Notes: a model not told the origin generated them from the sequence alone. 10,824 nucleotides of DNA from Clostridia bacterium (GCA_003557085.1 PWPR01000056.1:1-10824); one strand, 5' to 3'. Shown: positions 1 to 6,748, numbered from the stretch's first letter. A program made the numbers and translations.

Positions 1-1
1 C

Positions 2-829
2 ATTACTGTAGAAGCAGAAAATGGCCTAAAAGGTAACACTATCTATCTTGATATAGTAAGCGTTGGGGCTACGATTAATATTATGCTGGCAGCAGCTGGA
101 GCAGAAGGTGTTACTGTAATAGAGAATGCAGCAAGAGAACCAGAGATAGTAGACGTTGCTAACTTCTTGACAGGAATTGGAGCAAGAGTTAGAGGCGCTG
201 GTACAGGTACAATTAGAATAACAGGTACACCAGAGCGCTTCGGAGTTACTCACCCTGTAATCCCTGATAGAATAGAAGCAGGAACATGGTTAGCTTTAGC
301 TGCAGCAAATAATTCTGATATTATAGTAGAAAATGTAATACCAGTTCATTTGGAGTCAGTCATAGCTAAGCTTAAGGAAATGGGTGCAAAAGTAGAAGAA
401 GGTGAAGATTATGTTAGAATTGTTTCTAATGGTAATCTTAGGGCAGTTGATCTTAAGACTTTCCCATATCCTGGACTAGCCACAGATATGCAGTCTCAAA
501 TGATGATACCACTTATTAAAGCAAGTGGAGTATCAACAGTTATAGAGAATATCTATAATAATAGATTTAAATGTGTCAATGAGCTTGCTAAAATGGGTGT
601 GAAAATTAAGGTAGATAATAATATAGCTGTAATTGAAGGACCTCAGAAGCTAAGCGGGGCTACGGTTAGAGCAACAGATTTAAGATGTAGTGCAGCTTTG
701 GTGATTGCTGGTCTCTGCGCTGAAGGGGAGACAGTCATGGAACATGTTTATCACCTAGACAGAGGCTATGAAAAAGCTGTAGAGAAGCTGCAAGCAGTTG
801 GAGCAGATATTACAAGAGAAGAAGCATAA
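2..829 (+). CDS. murA: UDP-N-acetylglucosamine 1-carboxyvinyltransferase (MurA), 3' part
   Basis: Catalyses the first committed step of peptidoglycan synthesis, moving enolpyruvate from PEP to UDP-GlcNAc in the cytoplasm. The reading frame is open from base 2, so the start and the PEP-binding Cys loop lie left of the window. The visible 275 residues correspond to about the last two-thirds of a protein of roughly 420. Family motifs seen: LDIVSVGATIN near the left edge, then IENAAREPEIVDVANFL, the TDMQ segment carrying the catalytic Asp (E. coli Asp305 equivalent), ENIYNNRF with a substrate-binding Arg, DLRCSAALVIAG with the Arg397 equivalent, and the C-terminal HLDRGYE. All visible catalytic residues are present. 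Firmicutes often have two paralogues (murA and murZ/murAB), and this fragment cannot decide which one it is. A hairpin terminator follows directly after the stop codon. The Met at 83 is internal and not a start. Confidence 0.96.
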   Translation: MTVEAENGLKGNTIYLDIVSVGATINIMLAAAGAEGVTVIENAAREPEIVDVANFLTGIGARVRGAGTGTIRITGTPERFGVTHPVIPDRIEAGTWLALAAANNSDIIVENVIPVHLESVIAKLKEMGAKVEEGEDYVRIVSNGNLRAVDLKTFPYPGLATDMQSQMMIPLIKASGVSTVIENIYNNRFKCVNELAKMGVKIKVDNNIAVIEGPQKLSGATVRATDLRCSAALVIAGLCAEGETVMEHVYHLDRGYEKAVEKLQAVGADITREEA

Positions 830-838
830 GCAATTAGC

Positions 839-878
839 AAAAGACGTAGTGGTACAACTCCCAAACTACGTCTTTTTT
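839..878. terminator. Rho-independent terminator shared by convergent genes
   Basis: A perfect 10-bp stem (841-850 AAGACGTAGT paired with 865-874) encloses a 14-nt loop and is followed by a T run at 873-878, giving a classic terminator for murA. The 5' arm is preceded by AAAA, which reads as a T run on the other strand. The stop codon of the minus-strand gene (877-879) lies within the T run, so the hairpin probably works in both directions. Confidence 0.88.
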
Positions 879-1206
879 AATTTCCAGGTAATGATATGTA
901 ATCAGCTGTTAATAAGACACTTTCCTCTTTAGCCTTGATATCAAGTATGCCAATAACTAGGATTTCATCAATACTGATATTGTCTATTTCTAGAGTGGTG
1001 GCTGCTGAGGTAGTTGCTTTCACATAGACCTTGTCTAAATGCAAGCCTGTTAAAACTTCAACATACAGCTTATTATCTCTCACTTCTAAAACCCTAGCAG
1101 TGATGTTCCTTTTTGTAGTACTAGGAGTCTCTTCTGGTGGAGAAGCTGGATTAATAAAAGTTAACATTATTATTAAAATCATAAAAGGTATTAGAAATTT
1201 CTTCAT
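877..1206 (-). CDS. Small exported or membrane-anchored protein, unknown function
   Basis: A 109-residue protein with a clear N-terminal export signal: MKK followed by a hydrophobic stretch at about residues 4-20, then a Pro/Thr/Ser-rich linker at about 21-33. There is no cysteine, so it is not a lipoprotein. The signal is either cleaved or left as a membrane anchor, placing the remainder outside the cell. The mature part (about 34-109) is rich in Val, Ile and Leu with alternating polar residues, consistent with a small beta-strand domain such as an OB-like or DUF-type fold. I recognise no family. An AAGG sits 4 nt before the ATG, a usable though close ribosome binding site. The gene starts 49 nt after the asparaginase stop on the same strand with no clear terminator between, so the two are probably co-transcribed. 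The stop falls in the shared terminator at 839-878. An overlapping plus-strand frame is judged spurious because it lacks the coherent signal-peptide pattern. Confidence 0.72.
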   Translation of the reverse strand: MKKFLIPFMILIIMLTFINPASPPEETPSTTKRNITARVLEVRDNKLYVEVLTGLHLDKVYVKATTSAATTLEIDNISIDEILVIGILDIKAKEESVLLTADYISLPGN

Positions 1207-1255
1207 AATACCTTATGACAATTTTTATGACTAATTTGTTCCAAAGAAACCTAAA

Positions 1256-2269
1256 TTACATTACCTTTTCTAAATTGAAAACTGGCTTTAACTCACCAAT
1301 AATATCTTTCCTGTGGTTTTTTAGTTTTGGATTATGGAAGCTATTTAGCTCTTTTTGTTGTTTTTCATTTAAAAAACCTAATTGGTCTAAAACTTCTACC
1401 ATCGCAGCACTAGCTGCAATACCATTTCCATCTTCTATTTTCAGAGCGATGCCTATATTTTTATCAATTAACCCCACGCAATAGACTCCTTGAGCCCCAC
1501 TTTTGTTAACCCAGGCACCTTTTCCTGAAGAGAGTAAAGCAGTGCAAAACCGCTCAGATCCGGCAACTTTTGAAGGATGTTTAAACATTGCTTTAGCAAT
1601 TCTTATAGCAGCTTGAGCCATTGAATCTGGTAGGTATAGTGGTGTAGCAAAGTTTGCCCATGCTCTAGCCATCTGGTAAACAGTTAAGCCATGGACAGGC
1701 ACTCCGCAGCCATCAATTCCTATTTCAATTTCACTTTCATCTATATGAGCACACTTAGCCATAGAGCTGAGCATTGCTTGTTGTACAGGATGATCTAGCT
1801 CGGTATAATTATCCAAAGACCATTTCTTGTAATTAGCTAATGCTAACATACCAGAATGTTTTCCAGAACAATTACTATGTATCTCTGATGGAGTAATTCC
1901 TTTTCTTACTAGTTCATCAGCCGCTTTTCTAAATACAGGTGGATGAAAACCACATTGTAGATAGCTAGCATCTAAACCAATTTTGCTTAAAATGGACTGC
2001 ACAGTTTGGGTATGCTCTACTTCACCACTATGTGAAGCACAAAAAATCGCGAACTCACTCTCTTCAATCCCATAATGATCAACTGCACCACTTTCAAGAA
2101 CAGGAATTGCTTGAATGGGTTTAGCTGAAGAACGAATAAATGTCATTTTCTCAATAGGGTCTCCAGCTTTATACAAAAGGTCGCCTTCTGCATTAACTAC
2201 TGCAATATCTCCCCTATAGATACTTTCTACTAAATTACCCCTTGTTGCATGTACAAGTTCTATACTCAT
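1256..2269 (-). CDS. L-asparaginase, Asparaginase_II (Rhizobium etli ReAV-like) family
   Basis: Predicted cytoplasmic hydrolase of asparagine to aspartate and ammonia, 337 residues, belonging to the Asparaginase_II family (PF06089, 'class 3'), unrelated to bacterial AnsA/AnsB. Motifs: RSSAKPIQA (46-54), where Ser47 and Lys50 match the two-Ser-Lys active site (ReAV Ser48 and Lys51); NCSGKHSGML (133-142) with Cys134 and Lys137; and DGCGVP (186-191) with Cys188. The latter three match the zinc-binding Cys135, Lys138 and Cys189 of ReAV with a constant offset of one. FCASHSGE (76-83) is another conserved block. Length is normal for the family. GAGGAAG lies about 6 nt upstream of the ATG, supporting this start. 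It has its own promoter (2303-2331) in a region shared divergently with the PfkB kinase gene, and is followed by the small exported protein gene. With the serine dehydratase in the same window it suggests amino-acid catabolism. Confidence 0.9.
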   Translation of the reverse strand: MSIELVHATRGNLVESIYRGDIAVVNAEGDLLYKAGDPIEKMTFIRSSAKPIQAIPVLESGAVDHYGIEESEFAIFCASHSGEVEHTQTVQSILSKIGLDASYLQCGFHPPVFRKAADELVRKGITPSEIHSNCSGKHSGMLALANYKKWSLDNYTELDHPVQQAMLSSMAKCAHIDESEIEIGIDGCGVPVHGLTVYQMARAWANFATPLYLPDSMAQAAIRIAKAMFKHPSKVAGSERFCTALLSSGKGAWVNKSGAQGVYCVGLIDKNIGIALKIEDGNGIAASAAMVEVLDQLGFLNEKQQKELNSFHNPKLKNHRKDIIGELKPVFNLEKVM

Positions 2270-2302
2270 TTATCTTCCTCTTTTCTTCTCTTGTCTTATC
2301 TA

Positions 2303-2331
2303 ATAATACACATATCATGATATACTGTAAA
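2303..2331 (-). promoter_or_regulatory. Sigma-A-type promoter of the asparaginase gene
   Basis: Read on the minus strand, TTTACA (2326-2331) is separated by exactly 17 nt from TATTAT (2303-2308). Both hexamers match the -35 and -10 consensus at five of six positions. The start codon is 34 nt beyond the -10 element. The spacer contains the palindrome at 2312-2323. Confidence 0.65.
2312..2323. repeat. 12-bp perfect palindrome inside the promoter spacer
   Basis: ATATCATGATAT is a perfect inverted repeat lying between the -35 and -10 boxes of the asparaginase promoter and upstream of the divergent kinase gene. The position suits a repressor operator. In AT-rich intergenic DNA a 12-bp palindrome can arise by chance, so the role is inferred. 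Confidence 0.35.
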
Positions 2332-2386
2332 CACAGAGATTAGCTATATTTAGATTATCTTAATTAATTAGCAAGGTGGTGGAACT

Positions 2387-3310
2387 ATGATTCTATCTGT
2401 TTGTCTAAACCCTTCAATCGACACTGCTATATATGTTGATGAGTTCACATTAGGCCAGATTAATCGCTCAAACAAAGTAGTTAAGGTTGCTGGAGGAAAA
2501 GGCAATAATACAGCTAGAATAGTTAAAGCTATGGGAGAAGATGTAGCAAGTTTTAATCTGATTGGAGGATATGAAGGTCAGTTTATTCTTGAGCATCTTA
2601 GGTCTTTAGATATTAAATGTCATTACAATCTCATTAAAGGAGATAATCGCAGGTGTATTGCTATTCTAACAGAGCCTTTAACTGAACTTAGAGAAGCTGG
2701 TCCTGAGATATCAATAGGTGAGTATCGTGAAACACTTTGTAAGTTTTCTGAATTAGTTAAGGACTATAAAGTAATAACAATGTCTGGTTCACTTCCTTTA
2801 GGAATGCCAGAGAGCATTTATCATGAGTTAATTGAAATAGCGAAGCAAGAAGGTGTAAAGGTGCTACTTGATGCTAAATCTAAAGCGCTAAGTTTAGGTA
2901 TAAAAGCTAAGCCATATTTAGTTAAGATTAATGAAGAAGAGTTGCTTGAATACATGAATCAAGAGAAATTGTCTAAGTTAGAAGTTGTTGAGGCACTTAA
3001 GTATATTCAAAGCCAAGGTGTTAAGATTGCGATAGTGAGTTTAGGAGAGAATGGTATGATTGCTAATTGGCAGGGAAATATTTATCAAGTGGCTGTCCCA
3101 GAAATTAAAGTAGTCTCTCCTGTTGGTGCAGGGGATGCAGTTCTTGGAGCACTTGCTGTAGGGATAAGCCGTGAGCATACTGTGGAAAAGGTGTTGAAAA
3201 GTTCAGCAGCAATGGGTTCAGCAGCAGCACTTAAAGCTGCTACTGGAGAGTTTTGTAGTGGAGATTATCTGAAAATTTTAGAAAAAATTGAGTTAAGTTT
3301 ATTAGGATAA
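2387..3310 (+). CDS. PfkB-family sugar-phosphate kinase (1-phosphofructokinase / tagatose-6-phosphate kinase type)
   Basis: A 307-residue cytoplasmic ribokinase-fold enzyme, the usual length for FruK/LacC-type kinases that phosphorylate fructose 1-phosphate or tagatose 6-phosphate with ATP. Motifs: NPSID (8-12) for sugar binding; GGKGNN (36-41), where FruK usually has GGKGIN; SGSLPLGMP (133-141); the KINEEEL block (180-186) in place of the common KPNxxEL; SLGENGM (218-224); and the PfkB signature VGAGDAVLG (246-254) with catalytic base Asp250. All catalytic elements are present. AAGGTGGTGG (2373-2382) precedes the ATG. No PTS transporter, FruR-like regulator or tagatose-pathway gene is adjacent, so the substrate cannot be fixed from context. 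The 3' end overlaps the convergent EamA gene by 9 nt, and no terminator lies between. Confidence 0.88.
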   Translation: MILSVCLNPSIDTAIYVDEFTLGQINRSNKVVKVAGGKGNNTARIVKAMGEDVASFNLIGGYEGQFILEHLRSLDIKCHYNLIKGDNRRCIAILTEPLTELREAGPEISIGEYRETLCKFSELVKDYKVITMSGSLPLGMPESIYHELIEIAKQEGVKVLLDAKSKALSLGIKAKPYLVKINEEELLEYMNQEKLSKLEVVEALKYIQSQGVKIAIVSLGENGMIANWQGNIYQVAVPEIKVVSPVGAGDAVLGALAVGISREHTVEKVLKSSAAMGSAAALKAATGEFCSGDYLKILEKIELSLLG

Positions 3311-4210
3311 AATGATTACAGCAATGATTGTCAGACCTATGGCTATTAGCTCGTGCTTTTTAATTTTTTCTTTAAAAATTGCTATCCCCATTATGTTTAC
3401 AAAAATAATAGAACCTGCTGAAGTCATCGGGTAGACAATGGGAGCTGGTAAAGAATTTAGGGCTAGTAGCAAAAACGTAGCTGTAAGCTGATTAAATACC
3501 CCTACTAAAATTCCAGCTATTAACTCAGCTTTCCCCCATGTCTTAGGGGTTTTGTAAGTATATATAGCTGAGATTATAAAAGCACTACCAAAAACAATCA
3601 ATAAGAAGAAATTTCTATATTCGATAATTCCATAAATTTGAAATGTCTTACTAATGAGAGCACTTAATCCACCCGTAATGAACTGTAGCATTAGAGTCAA
3701 TCTAATGGTAAACTTCTTAGCTGCTTCAGGTTGCAAATTAGCAACTAAGACCCCTACTATAGCGAGAAAAATACCAATCCACTGAAATGGAGAAGGGATT
3801 TCACTCCATAAAACTATGGATAAAAGAATAGGAATAATCATACCTGCTCTACTAAACATTCCAGATATTCCTGCGCCATAGTTCCTCACACTAATCTGCA
3901 TGGCAATCAGTCCAACAAAATACAAGATTCCTGCAAACGCACCTAGCAATAAAGCATAAATAGAAATGCTTAAAGTACTAAATATGCCACCTTGTAAGAC
4001 CATGCTTAGCTCAGAAAAAAAGCTTTGAAATGCATCTATACCAAGATTAATTTCTAAATTAGCCCTTATTACAAAAGCAAAACTAACAAAAACAGCAGCT
4101 AAATAGTTTACACTAGTGATAAAGTTGCGGTTTAAGTCTTTTCCTTCAGTTATTTTAAATATAGCAGCCATAGCTGTAGAAGCTAGAACTGTTAGCAAAA
4201 TATAAATCAT
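3302..4210 (-). CDS. EamA/DMT-family membrane transporter 1
   Basis: A 302-residue integral membrane protein with about ten hydrophobic helices and few charged loops, the layout of the drug/metabolite transporter superfamily (two EamA repeats of five helices). The substrate is unknown; relatives export amino acids, nucleosides or drugs, or take up sugars. I place the start at 4210 (MIYILL) because AAGGAG lies 6 nt upstream of that codon; an in-frame ATG 21 nt further out encodes the Shine-Dalgarno itself (QKEN) and has no site of its own. It lies 56 nt after the ComB-like gene on the same strand with no strong terminator between, so it is probably the last gene of that operon. Its end overlaps the convergent kinase gene by 9 nt. 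It is only distantly similar to the other EamA gene in the window (6811-7668), so they are not recent duplicates. Confidence 0.87.
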   Translation of the reverse strand: MIYILLTVLASTAMAAIFKITEGKDLNRNFITSVNYLAAVFVSFAFVIRANLEINLGIDAFQSFFSELSMVLQGGIFSTLSISIYALLLGAFAGILYFVGLIAMQISVRNYGAGISGMFSRAGMIIPILLSIVLWSEIPSPFQWIGIFLAIVGVLVANLQPEAAKKFTIRLTLMLQFITGGLSALISKTFQIYGIIEYRNFFLLIVFGSAFIISAIYTYKTPKTWGKAELIAGILVGVFNQLTATFLLLALNSLPAPIVYPMTSAGSIIFVNIMGIAIFKEKIKKHELIAIGLTIIAVIILS

Positions 4211-4216
4211 TAGGTT

Positions 4217-4222
4217 CTCCTT
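4217..4222 (-). promoter_or_regulatory. Ribosome binding site that sets the start of EamA transporter 1
   Basis: On the minus strand AAGGAG is 6 nt before the ATG at 4210-4208, an ideal spacing. It lies inside the longer in-frame extension and therefore argues for the shorter, 302-residue protein. Confidence 0.85.
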
Positions 4223-4266
4223 TTGCTGCAAACTAAAGGAATTATAGCAGATATTACAGCTATTTG

Positions 4267-4941
4267 CTACAAAGGTATCTTATTTAGTGAGCCATTTTCA
4301 TATCTTATAATAAAATCAAATCTATTAAAATCTAAGCATAGCTCAAAATCATCTAGTGGAGAATGCGCTTGTTCTGGGTCAAAAAATCTCTTGCCAGAAC
4401 CAAAGCGTAAATTATGTTTTACTAAGTCTAAGTCAAAATCTTCTTTCACTAGAAGTGCTTCTAAGTAATCAGCAAAAAAGTCATCCTCATCATTGCGAAT
4501 CAGACCACCAGAACCTAAAGCTACGATTGAGAGTATTTCGGGGTTTTGAGCTTTAATATATTTAGTTATAGCCTTTGCATTAACAAAGCTTCCTGTTAGT
4601 ATTTGGGAGGCATTTTTGGCGCTTAAGAGACCTTTAGTCCCTGCACTTGTAGTCATTACAACAGTTTTGCCAGTAAGATTTTCTCCTTTAATTTGACTAG
4701 GTGAATTATTGTAGTCAAACTGATCAATAATTACTCCTTCACGCTCACCAACAAGTATAATGTCAGGGAATTCTTCTTTTAGATTGTAAGCATGTTCTAT
4801 GTCATCTGTAGGTATGATTTTATTTACTCCTGCTTCAAATAGATAGCAAGCGGTGGAGAAGGCTCTAAAAACATCAATAACAACAGTCATTCCAGTAGCT
4901 TTTTTTGCTCCTTCTATTAGATATAATTTCCTAATCTCCAT
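4267..4941 (-). CDS. comB: 2-phosphosulfolactate phosphatase-family protein (ComB-like)
   Basis: A 224-residue protein of the ComB family (PF04029), whose founding member dephosphorylates (R)-2-phospho-3-sulfolactate in a Mg-dependent way during coenzyme M synthesis in methanogens. Matching blocks: VVIDVFRA (20-27; family V-x-D-V-x-R-A), GERE (65-68), NNSP (78-81), MTTSAGTKG (96-104; family TTT-N-GT), and EDDFFADYLEALL (152-164), close to the family's E-D-x-x-x-A block. The end, DFNRFDFIIRY (204-214), is also typical. Start chosen at 4941: AAGGAG (4952-4957) lies 10 nt upstream, while the in-frame ATG at 4974 has no site. The first 11 nt overlap the end of the Nudix gene, suggesting translational coupling. 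No phosphosulfolactate synthase (ComA) or sulfolactate dehydrogenase (ComC) gene is nearby, so the true substrate may differ. The symbol denotes family membership only. Confidence 0.82.
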   Translation of the reverse strand: MEIRKLYLIEGAKKATGMTVVIDVFRAFSTACYLFEAGVNKIIPTDDIEHAYNLKEEFPDIILVGEREGVIIDQFDYNNSPSQIKGENLTGKTVVMTTSAGTKGLLSAKNASQILTGSFVNAKAITKYIKAQNPEILSIVALGSGGLIRNDEDDFFADYLEALLVKEDFDLDLVKHNLRFGSGKRFFDPEQAHSPLDDFELCLDFNRFDFIIRYENGSLNKIPL

Positions 4942-5353
4942 AAGAGTATCTCTCCTTGTAATATTCTTTAGCATAATTCAAAAACTTAGGTTGAAGCTGT
5001 GGATAAGTCTGTGGAAAAGGTATGGATTTTGCAAAAACTCGCTCGCTAATTTCATATTTTGGCAGTTCAGCTAATGAGCTGACAATTGCCAGATAAAGTC
5101 TCCCTGGCTTACCTTGATAGATATAATCTGCAATCGCTTCTAATTTAAATTCAATAGCTCCAGTTTCTTCATACAATTCTCGCTTAGCACAATCTAGTGA
5201 AGTTTCACTTTCCTCTAAATGACCAGCTGGCAGCTCAAACGTTTTATTGCCTTCTTCTCTTACAAAAATCCAATTATCTTGATACTTTGCACAGATGATT
5301 ACAAAAGATATTTGCTTTTCTTCATGCGTGTAAGGAGTTAAGTGTTTCAACAT
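4931..5353 (-). CDS. Nudix hydrolase
   Basis: A 140-residue single-domain Nudix enzyme, about the minimum for the fold, acting on a nucleoside diphosphate linked to another moiety. The Nudix box is a perfect match to GX5EX7REUXEEXGU: Gly44, Glu50, Arg58-Glu59-Leu60, Glu62-Glu63, Gly65, Ala66. It is preceded by FELPAGHLE, the usual lead-in, and the metal-binding glutamates are all present. Substrate (8-oxo-dGTP, ADP-ribose, NDP-sugar and so on) cannot be set from sequence, but the LPAGHLE lead-in resembles MutT-like and ADP-ribose types. AAAGGA 6 nt before the ATG supports the start; it lies at the end of the DUF853 gene, whose stop codon is 2 nt upstream. The 3' end overlaps the ComB-like gene by 11 nt. 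The three genes therefore look translationally coupled. Confidence 0.93.
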   Translation of the reverse strand: MLKHLTPYTHEEKQISFVIICAKYQDNWIFVREEGNKTFELPAGHLEESETSLDCAKRELYEETGAIEFKLEAIADYIYQGKPGRLYLAIVSSLAELPKYEISERVFAKSIPFPQTYPQLQPKFLNYAKEYYKERYSYGD

Positions 5354-5355
5354 AT

Positions 5356-6687
5356 TTAATCCTTTCTAGCTAACTTTCTTTCTATTAACGCAATTAACTT
5401 CCTAGCAAAGGAGTTGCCTAGTTGTCTGCCAAAGGTGTGAATAGCAGTTGAGAGGGTTCTTTCTAAAGGAGTTTTTCTAGACGTATTTTGTTTTCTTGTA
5501 GCTTTTTCATTTTTATCTTCTACATCTTTTTCTTTTAAATAATAGTAAGCAGTTTTCTTATTTACTACTTTATCATATTTGCTAAGCAGTTGGGATGTTC
5601 TATAGTAATTTTTTAAGATATGCTTATTTTTAAGGGGAAGTTTTAGATTGTTTGTCCTTATATTTTCAATCAATTTGGTTTGATTACTTACGTAAAAAAA
5701 AGATTCATCATCTTTTTGTATGCACTCTAATATGCCTGGCAATTCTTGTAGTCTGTTTTTATTGAAAAGTGACTCGGTTGATGCCTTTTTCATCATAGTT
5801 TTATCAAGAATAAATCCATCGAAAATTTTTACTAAATTGCTGTCTAGTTTGTAATGTGAAATGATTAGATAAATAAATACGCCTTTACTTTGTAGACTTT
5901 GAAAAAGTTTGATGACTTCTTTGATTAAATTATTTGTTAAAGAGTCAAGAAAATTATCAGCTTGGTCAATGATTATAGTATATCCATTAGCAAGTTGAGT
6001 ACTTCTACTTAATTTAGTAAGGATTGTAATGAGGTATGAAGAATACACTTGGGAGCTTTCGCTAAGCTTATCATTGATAGCAAGATTTATAGTGTTAGGT
6101 AGGGCTAAATCATTAGTTTCAATGCTTGGCAAGCTGAAAAAATTGCTATGGTTACTATTCTCTAAGAGTAAGATCGCTCTATAAATTGCATTAATTGATC
6201 TAGTAGAAGCAAAGCCATAATAAAGTTCATAGTCTTTGGAATTATCAGCAAGGTGTTTTAGTGTGGCTCTTAAATCATTAAAGTTTACTAGTAGAAGATT
6301 TTTGTCTTTTGCAATTCTAAAAGCAATGTGTAAAACGCCAGATTGGATTTCAGTTAAATTAAGCATCTTAGCAAGGAGAGAGGGACCCATTTCACTTATT
6401 GATACTTTTAAGGGTATGCCTTTAGTAGCATAAGGATCCCATACTTCTAATCGCTTATTATAACTTTTGGCTCCATATGCGAAAATATTAAGAGCACTGG
6501 ACCTAGTGAAAACTAAATAAGGGAAATTATCATCCTTACTTATCCTTAATAAGTAATTAAACAGAAAAGTTTTATCTGTCCTTTTGTCTATCATAATTAA
6601 TGAATTTGAAAGCTGTGATGAAATACTGAGTAAAGCCAATTGAATCATCCTTTGTTTAAAATTCCTTCTAAAAAATGTCTTCACCAT
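5356..6687 (-). CDS. Degenerate YjgR/HerA-like (DUF853) protein, likely inactive ATPase
   Basis: A 443-residue homologue of YjgR-type proteins (DUF853, HerA/FtsK-like ATPase fold, usually about 500 residues). Family blocks are clear: EVWDPY..KG..LKVSISEMGP (81-102), LLAKMLNLTEIQSGVLHIAFRIA (104-126), LLLVNFNDLRATLKHLADN (131-149), the FF...L block (183-194), KLFQSLQSKGVFIYLI (260-275), YYYLKEKD (381-388), and a basic C-terminus resembling the family's AARxIGxQIGR tail (about 412-437). The ATPase motifs have decayed. The Walker A position reads IDKRTDKT (33-40), retaining Lys-Thr but no glycines. The 'VKGDLSG' block is replaced by FTRSSALNI (60-68). Walker B reads IIIDQAD (238-244), Gln in place of catalytic Glu. 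The 'TQNP' sensor is ISHYK (276-280), and the 'NRVQHALRAFTP' arginine region is absent (about 288-306). The frame is intact. No good Shine-Dalgarno precedes the ATG at 6687; Met14 (AGG directly adjacent) is an alternative start. The Nudix gene follows 2 nt downstream. Family assignment is fairly sure; catalytic inactivity is inferred. Confidence 0.78.
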   Translation of the reverse strand: MVKTFFRRNFKQRMIQLALLSISSQLSNSLIMIDKRTDKTFLFNYLLRISKDDNFPYLVFTRSSALNIFAYGAKSYNKRLEVWDPYATKGIPLKVSISEMGPSLLAKMLNLTEIQSGVLHIAFRIAKDKNLLLVNFNDLRATLKHLADNSKDYELYYGFASTRSINAIYRAILLLENSNHSNFFSLPSIETNDLALPNTINLAINDKLSESSQVYSSYLITILTKLSRSTQLANGYTIIIDQADNFLDSLTNNLIKEVIKLFQSLQSKGVFIYLIISHYKLDSNLVKIFDGFILDKTMMKKASTESLFNKNRLQELPGILECIQKDDESFFYVSNQTKLIENIRTNNLKLPLKNKHILKNYYRTSQLLSKYDKVVNKKTAYYYLKEKDVEDKNEKATRKQNTSRKTPLERTLSTAIHTFGRQLGNSFARKLIALIERKLARKD

Positions 6688-6719
6688 AGCAGTTAAGACA
6701 TTTTTAGATAACTAGTTAA

Positions 6720-6748
6720 GATAAATATAGCATAGATAAATATGACAA
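6720..6748 (-). promoter_or_regulatory. Possible weak promoter of the DUF853-Nudix-ComB-EamA genes
   Basis: On the minus strand TTGTCA (6743-6748; 5 of 6 consensus) is 17 nt from TTTATC (6720-6725; 3 of 6). It lies in the 123-nt AT-rich gap between EamA transporter 2 and the DUF853 gene, where no hairpin terminator is convincing. Read-through from the upstream pair is equally possible. Confidence 0.3.

Noticed and set aside
26..253. Open minus-strand frame opposite murA rich in Ser and Cys
   Set aside because: It is antisense to strongly conserved MurA sequence; its composition is the mirror of Ala- and Thr-rich codons, and no ribosome binding site is evident.
1031..1484. Plus-strand open frames opposite the small exported protein and asparaginase genes
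   Set aside because: They lack family motifs, and the minus-strand frames show coherent domain or signal-peptide structure.
3350..3380. T-rich hairpin-like stretch (TTTTTAA...TTTAAAAA) after the kinase gene
   Set aside because: It is AT-only, lies within the opposing transporter coding sequence and has no GC-rich stem, so it is not called a terminator.
4211..4231. N-terminal extension of EamA transporter 1 to the ATG at 4231
   Set aside because: The extension encodes the AAGGAG site of the downstream ATG, and the upstream ATG has no site of its own.
4211..4266. Short ATAGC/GCTAT hairpin between the ComB-like and EamA genes
   Set aside because: A 5-bp stem without a following T run is not a credible terminator.
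4223..4556. Plus-strand frames, Ser/Lys-rich, opposite the ComB-like gene
   Set aside because: The composition is an artefact of reading the conserved ComB-family frame backwards; no start signal or homology is evident.
4942..4974. N-terminal extension of the ComB-like protein to the ATG at 4974
   Set aside because: There is no ribosome binding site, and the extra residues contain the AAGGAG serving the ATG at 4941; family members start near the MEIRKLYL segment.
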